8,627 nt of DNA from Streptosporangiaceae bacterium (GTDB lineage: Bacteria; Actinomycetota; Actinomycetes; Streptosporangiales; Streptosporangiaceae), in assembly GCA_025934635.1 (NCBI GenBank), contig JAICWX010000360.1, forward strand, positions 1 through 8,627, read 5' to 3'. A model generated the notes under the pieces. It saw only the letters and a list, made by a program, of their open reading frames with translations, did not search any database and had not been told where the DNA came from. Made by a program: the position numbers and the translations under genes. The stretch's first letter is position 1, and every line of letters starts with the position of its first letter. Positions 6,313 through 8,627 of this stretch are shown here, in pieces.

Positions 6313-7137
6313 GTGCGGATAAGGCTGGGGACCCGGGTCGCCGTCTACATCCTGGTCGGGATCTCGGTCCTGGTCGTGCTGTTCCCGCTGCTGTGGATGC
6401 TGGCCGCGGCGCTGAAGACCGACGGCGAGATCATCAACCCCAGCGCGCCGCTGATCCCCACCCACCCGCAGTGGTCGAACCTGTCAGCCGCGTGGACCGC
6501 CGCCCCCTTCGGCCGGTTCTTCCTCAACACCGCCATCTTCAGCGTGGTCACCACGGCCGGCCAGATCCTGACCGGCATCCTGGCCGGCTACGCGTTCGCG
6601 ATGTTCGACTTCCCCGCCAAGCGCGTCCTGTTCTACCTGGTCCTGAGCGGGCTGATGATCCCGTTCACGGTGGTGCTGGTGCCCGTGGTCCAGCTGCTCG
6701 CCGACGTCGGGTGGGTCAACACCTACCAGGGCCTCATCGTGCCGAACCTGGCGTCGGCCCTGGGCGCCTTCCTGTTCCGCCAGTTCTTCCTCAGCGTGCC
6801 GCTGGAACTCGGCGAGGCGGCGCGGATCGACGGCGCGTCCGAGTGGCGCATCTTCTGGCGCGTCTACCGCCCGCTGGCCCAGCCCATGACCGCGGCCTTC
6901 ACGATCATCGCGTTCCTGCAGAACTGGAACAACTTCCTGTTCCCGCTGGTCGTGACCAGCAGCGAGAAGCTGATGATGATCTCGCAGGGGCTGACCATCT
7001 TCGAGGGAACGATCAGCAAGGTCTCCTACAACCTGCTGATGGCCGGCTCCCTGATCGCCGTGGTCCCGGTCCTGGTGGTCGCCCTGATCGTCCAGCGCCG
7101 CGTCGTCGAAGGCCTCACCCTCGGCGCCGTCCGCTAG
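6313..7137 (+). CDS. Sugar ABC transporter permease, MalG/UgpE type
   Basis: A 274-aa inner-membrane permease, the second channel subunit. Hydrophobic segments lie at about residues 11-33, 71-96, 106-132, 138-160, 193-214 and 242-262. The EAA loop EAARIDGASEWRIFWRVYRP is at 168-187, followed by LAQPMTAAFTI. The pattern FPLLWMLAAALKTDGEI near the N-terminus and NWNNFLFPL at 204-212 are typical of MalG-like subunits. The GTG start has a strong Shine-Dalgarno. It ends the transporter operon. No ATP-binding subunit follows, so the system presumably borrows a shared ATPase such as MsiK, as is known for many actinobacterial sugar importers. The stop lies about 60 bp before the right end of the decayed insertion element. 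Confidence 0.94.
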   Translation: MRIRLGTRVAVYILVGISVLVVLFPLLWMLAAALKTDGEIINPSAPLIPTHPQWSNLSAAWTAAPFGRFFLNTAIFSVVTTAGQILTGILAGYAFAMFDFPAKRVLFYLVLSGLMIPFTVVLVPVVQLLADVGWVNTYQGLIVPNLASALGAFLFRQFFLSVPLELGEAARIDGASEWRIFWRVYRPLAQPMTAAFTIIAFLQNWNNFLFPLVVTSSEKLMMISQGLTIFEGTISKVSYNLLMAGSLIAVVPVLVVALIVQRRVVEGLTLGAVR

Positions 7138-7162
7138 GACGATCCCGAACCCGTGCGGCCTT

Positions 7163-7182
7163 CCAAGTGAAGCTCTTCTTGG
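7163..7182. terminator. Weak inverted repeat after the transporter operon
   Basis: CCAAG (7163-7167) and CTTGG (7178-7182) pair around a 10-base centre with AGCT in the middle. It lies 25 bp past the permease stop, between convergent transcripts. The stem is short, has internal mismatches if extended, and no U-run follows on the plus strand, so a terminator role is tentative. Confidence 0.2.
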
Positions 7183-7197
7183 TGCAATAGAGGGGCG

Positions 7198-7231
7198 TTG
7201 ACATCCTCCCTCGTCTGAAGGCGGGGATTCC
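7198..7231 (-). other. IS605-type right end / omega-RNA scaffold remnant
   Basis: Read on the minus strand this begins GGAATCCCCGCCTTCAGACG and ends GAGGGAGGATGTCAA. It matches the general form of right ends of GC-rich IS200/IS605 relatives, where CCCCG...CGGGG forms a hairpin before GGATGTCAA (family knowledge from memory). Here the right arm reads CGAGGG instead of a full complement, so the stem is eroded. In intact elements this segment is the 3' part of the TnpB guide RNA scaffold, and the next bases (minus strand from 7197) would be the guide. Confidence 0.6.
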
Positions 7232-7256
7232 AGCTGCTCATGCTCTGGTGAGAGAG

Positions 7257-8334
7257 GTAATGGCAGGCGAACCCGCAGGCCGTGCATACGAACCGCGCTT
7301 GGCTCTTGCGCGACTTCGCATCCACGTGCCCGCACGCCGAGCACCGCTGGCTCGTGAACGCGGCATTGACCTTCACCACCCGGCCCGGCGCCTTCTGCTC
7401 CAGCCGCCGCACCAGCACACCCCACCCCGACCGGAGGATCCCCCGGTTCAGCCCGGCCTTCTGCCGGACCTTCCGGCCCGGCTTCTCCCGGGTGCCCTTT
7501 TGCGGACCGGGTCATGTTCCTGACCCGCAGGTCCTCGACCTTGATCACGTCGAACCGCCGCACGACGTCCGTGGTCGTCTTCTCGGCCCAGTCCTTGCGC
7601 CGGTCCGTTTCCCGGGACCGCAGCCGGGCGATGGCGAGTCTTACCTTCTTACGGCGCGCCGAGCCCCGCTTGGCGCGGGCGAGCTTGCGTTCCAGTCGGC
7701 GCAGCCGAGCCTGCTCTCGCCAGGTCAGACCCGGGACCCGCAGCCGGTGCCCGGTCGACAGGGCCGCACTGACTTTCACACCGCGGTCGATACCCACGAC
7801 CTGGCCGTTCCCGGGTGCAGGCACCGGCGCCGGAATCGCCGCGAAGGCGATATGCCAGCGCCCGGCCCGATCGAGGGTCACCCGGTAGGATTTTACGCCC
7901 GGGGGAACGGCGCGGGACCAGCGGAACCGGACCCAGCCCGCCTTCGGCACCCAGACCTCGCCGGTGTTGCGGCTAAGCCGTCTTACCTGGTGTGGTTTGA
8001 GGGCGACGATCCAGAATCCCTCGTTCCGGCCTTCCTTGCGCCACGACGGCCGCCGGGCCGGGTTGCCCGGGTCGAAGAACGCGGCCATTGCCTGCGCGAA
8101 GTCCCGCAGCGCCTGCTGCTGCACCGTCTGGGAGCCTTCCCGCAGCCAGTCATGTTCCGCGCGGGCTTCGGTGAGCTGTCGGCACTGTTCCAGGTAACCA
8201 GGCGCTCCCTTCCGGCCAGGCCGCCAGTACGCGTGCTGCTCGACCGCCAGGTTCCACACGAACCGGGCGTGGCCGCAGTGATTTCGCAGTACCACCTCCT
8301 GAGTAGGCGATGGAAGCAGACGATACCGGGACAT
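7257..8334 (-). pseudogene. tnpB: tnpB (IS605 OrfB) RNA-guided nuclease gene, frameshifted and 3'-truncated
   Basis: The first 280 codons (ATG 8334 down to about 7495) encode a normal TnpB start: MSRYRLLPSPTQEVVLRNHC, FVWNLAVEQ, QQALRDFAQAMAAFF, and the RuvC-I motif VVGIDRGVK with Asp183. A basic helix region follows, then RuvC-II KVEDLRVRNM with Glu267. At 7494-7501 (minus strand AAAAGGGC) the frame shifts by one: family sequence continues in the next frame as TREKPGRKVRQKAGLNRG (from about 7493) to the zinc ribbon CSACG...CTACGFACH, ending at 7260. Intact TnpB then has ADVNAARN with the third catalytic Asp. Here the reading passes straight into the right-end sequence. The gene therefore lacks one frame and its last roughly 40 residues and should not make an active nuclease. 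A sequencing error could explain the frameshift but not the missing C-terminus. Confidence 0.88.
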
Positions 8335-8521
8335 GCGAACACATTAACGATCGGTACTGACATTACAGAGGTGACGCGGCGTTTGCCCTGGCGCTGAATA
8401 CCGGAATTTTCCACGTCGGCATCCTGGTGGGCGGTTCGGCGGACGACGTCTCTCCTGGCGCTTCTACCGGGCGTCGGCGTTCGGCGTGAACCATCCCTAG
8501 TCTGCGATGCAATAGAGAACG
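8335..8521. other. Spacer between tnpB and the sigma-factor gene
   Basis: This 187-bp stretch between the divergent starts of tnpB and the sigma-factor gene should contain the left end of the insertion element and both promoters. On the minus strand TAATGT (plus 8341-8346) ends six bases before the tnpB ATG, and a second TAATGT lies at 8360-8365. On the plus strand TAGTCT (8498-8503) fits TAnnnT upstream of the sigma gene. No RNA gene or supported coding sequence was seen. Confidence 0.4.
8341..8346 (-). promoter_or_regulatory. Candidate -10 box of tnpB
   Basis: The minus strand reads TAATGT, then GTTCGC, then ATG at 8334. The six-base gap is the spacing expected for a leaderless actinobacterial transcript, and no Shine-Dalgarno is visible, which agrees with that reading. 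Confidence 0.35.
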
Positions 8522-8627
8522 ATGGATGACGACGAGCTGGTCGCCCGGGTGGCGGCCGGCGACGACACGGCACTGCGTGAGCTGTTCGGCCGGCACGCGC
8601 CGTGGCTGGCCGTCCGGCTGCGCGCGG
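8522..8627 (+). CDS. ECF-type RNA polymerase sigma factor, N-terminal part, 3' partial
   Basis: The frame from ATG 8522 stays open to the window end (35 codons). It reads MDDDELVARVAAGDDTALRE, followed by LFGRHAPWLAVRLRA. The pattern D-x-x-L-V-x-R-V-A-x-G-D-x-x-A-L-R-x-L-F-x-R-H is the start of sigma-70 region 2 in ECF sigma factors, which direct RNA polymerase to stress or special-purpose promoters. Only the beginning of region 2 is present; region 4 and any anti-sigma partner lie outside. The Shine-Dalgarno is poor (AGAG at 8514-8517), so the exact start is less certain than the family. It is divergent from the tnpB remnant. Confidence 0.8.
   Translation, partial: MDDDELVARVAAGDDTALRELFGRHAPWLAVRLRA

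Larger units (their letters stand above)
7198..8334 (-). mobile_element. Decayed tnpB-only IS200/IS605-type (IS1341-like) element
   Basis: This span covers the recognised right end (minus strand ...GGATGTCAA, plus 7198-7206) and the tnpB remnant up to its ATG at 8334. No tnpA (HUH Y1 transposase) gene is in the window, so it could only have moved using a transposase in trans. The left end should lie beyond 8334, but I could not fix it: no TTAC-like target site is visible on the minus strand between 8335 and 8521. Members of this family do not duplicate their target, so there are no direct repeats to set the boundary. It sits between the convergent sugar operon and the sigma-factor gene without breaking either. 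The outer limit at 8334 is a minimum. Confidence 0.75.

Noticed and set aside
6484..7494. Continuation of the tnpB start frame far past the frameshift, giving a 616-codon fusion
   Set aside because: After 7494 this frame loses all TnpB similarity and runs antisense through the permease gene; it is not a real fusion protein.
7494..7500. Programmed -1 frameshift heptamer AAAGGGC in tnpB
   Set aside because: The heptamer has the X-XXY-YYZ composition but lies in the wrong frame, and the shift needed is +1 (or -2), not -1.
7282..8397. A 371-codon plus-strand open frame opposite tnpB
   Set aside because: The minus strand has unmistakable TnpB motifs over the same bases; the plus-strand translation is compositionally random and has no recognisable domain.

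Overview
The window looks like the chromosome of a high-GC actinomycete. G and C dominate, nearly all codons end in G or C, three genes start with GTG, two candidate -10 boxes sit six bases before their start codons (the leaderless arrangement common in actinobacteria), and the sugar transporter has no ATPase gene of its own. The order within Actinomycetota cannot be told from this sequence.

Layout. (1) Positions 1-525 hold the 3' end of an aconitase gene. It is followed by a PrmC/HemK-like glutamine methyltransferase whose start region looks damaged: the conserved N-terminus is readable upstream of the first ATG but has no usable start codon. (2) Positions 1370-7137 form a carbohydrate-utilisation locus. 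A PfkB-family sugar kinase (minus strand) diverges from a family 4 glycoside hydrolase (plus strand). The hydrolase is followed by a lipoprotein sugar-binding protein and two ABC sugar permeases. (3) Positions about 7198-8334 carry a decayed, tnpB-only IS200/IS605-type element on the minus strand, inserted just past the permease genes. Its tnpB has a frameshift and has lost its C-terminus, including the last RuvC aspartate. (4) The window ends in the first 35 codons of an ECF-type sigma factor gene.

How the locus may work. The lipoprotein would capture an oligosaccharide or glycoside, the two permeases would import it using an ATPase encoded elsewhere (MsiK-like), and the GH4 enzyme and PfkB kinase would process it. 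GH4 enzymes often act on 6-phosphoglycosides made by PTS transporters. An ABC importer with a kinase and no PTS gene suggests either a non-phosphorylated substrate or phosphorylation inside the cell by the neighbouring kinase; this is inference.

The most notable non-coding structures are two inverted repeats in the transporter operon. One is a 7-bp-arm repeat that puts the Shine-Dalgarno of the binding-protein gene in its loop. The other is a perfect 11-bp stem between the binding-protein and permease genes. I found no convincing undescribed defence or mobile system. The closest is the tnpB remnant with its right end, which resembles an omega-RNA/guide locus but appears dead as a nuclease gene.
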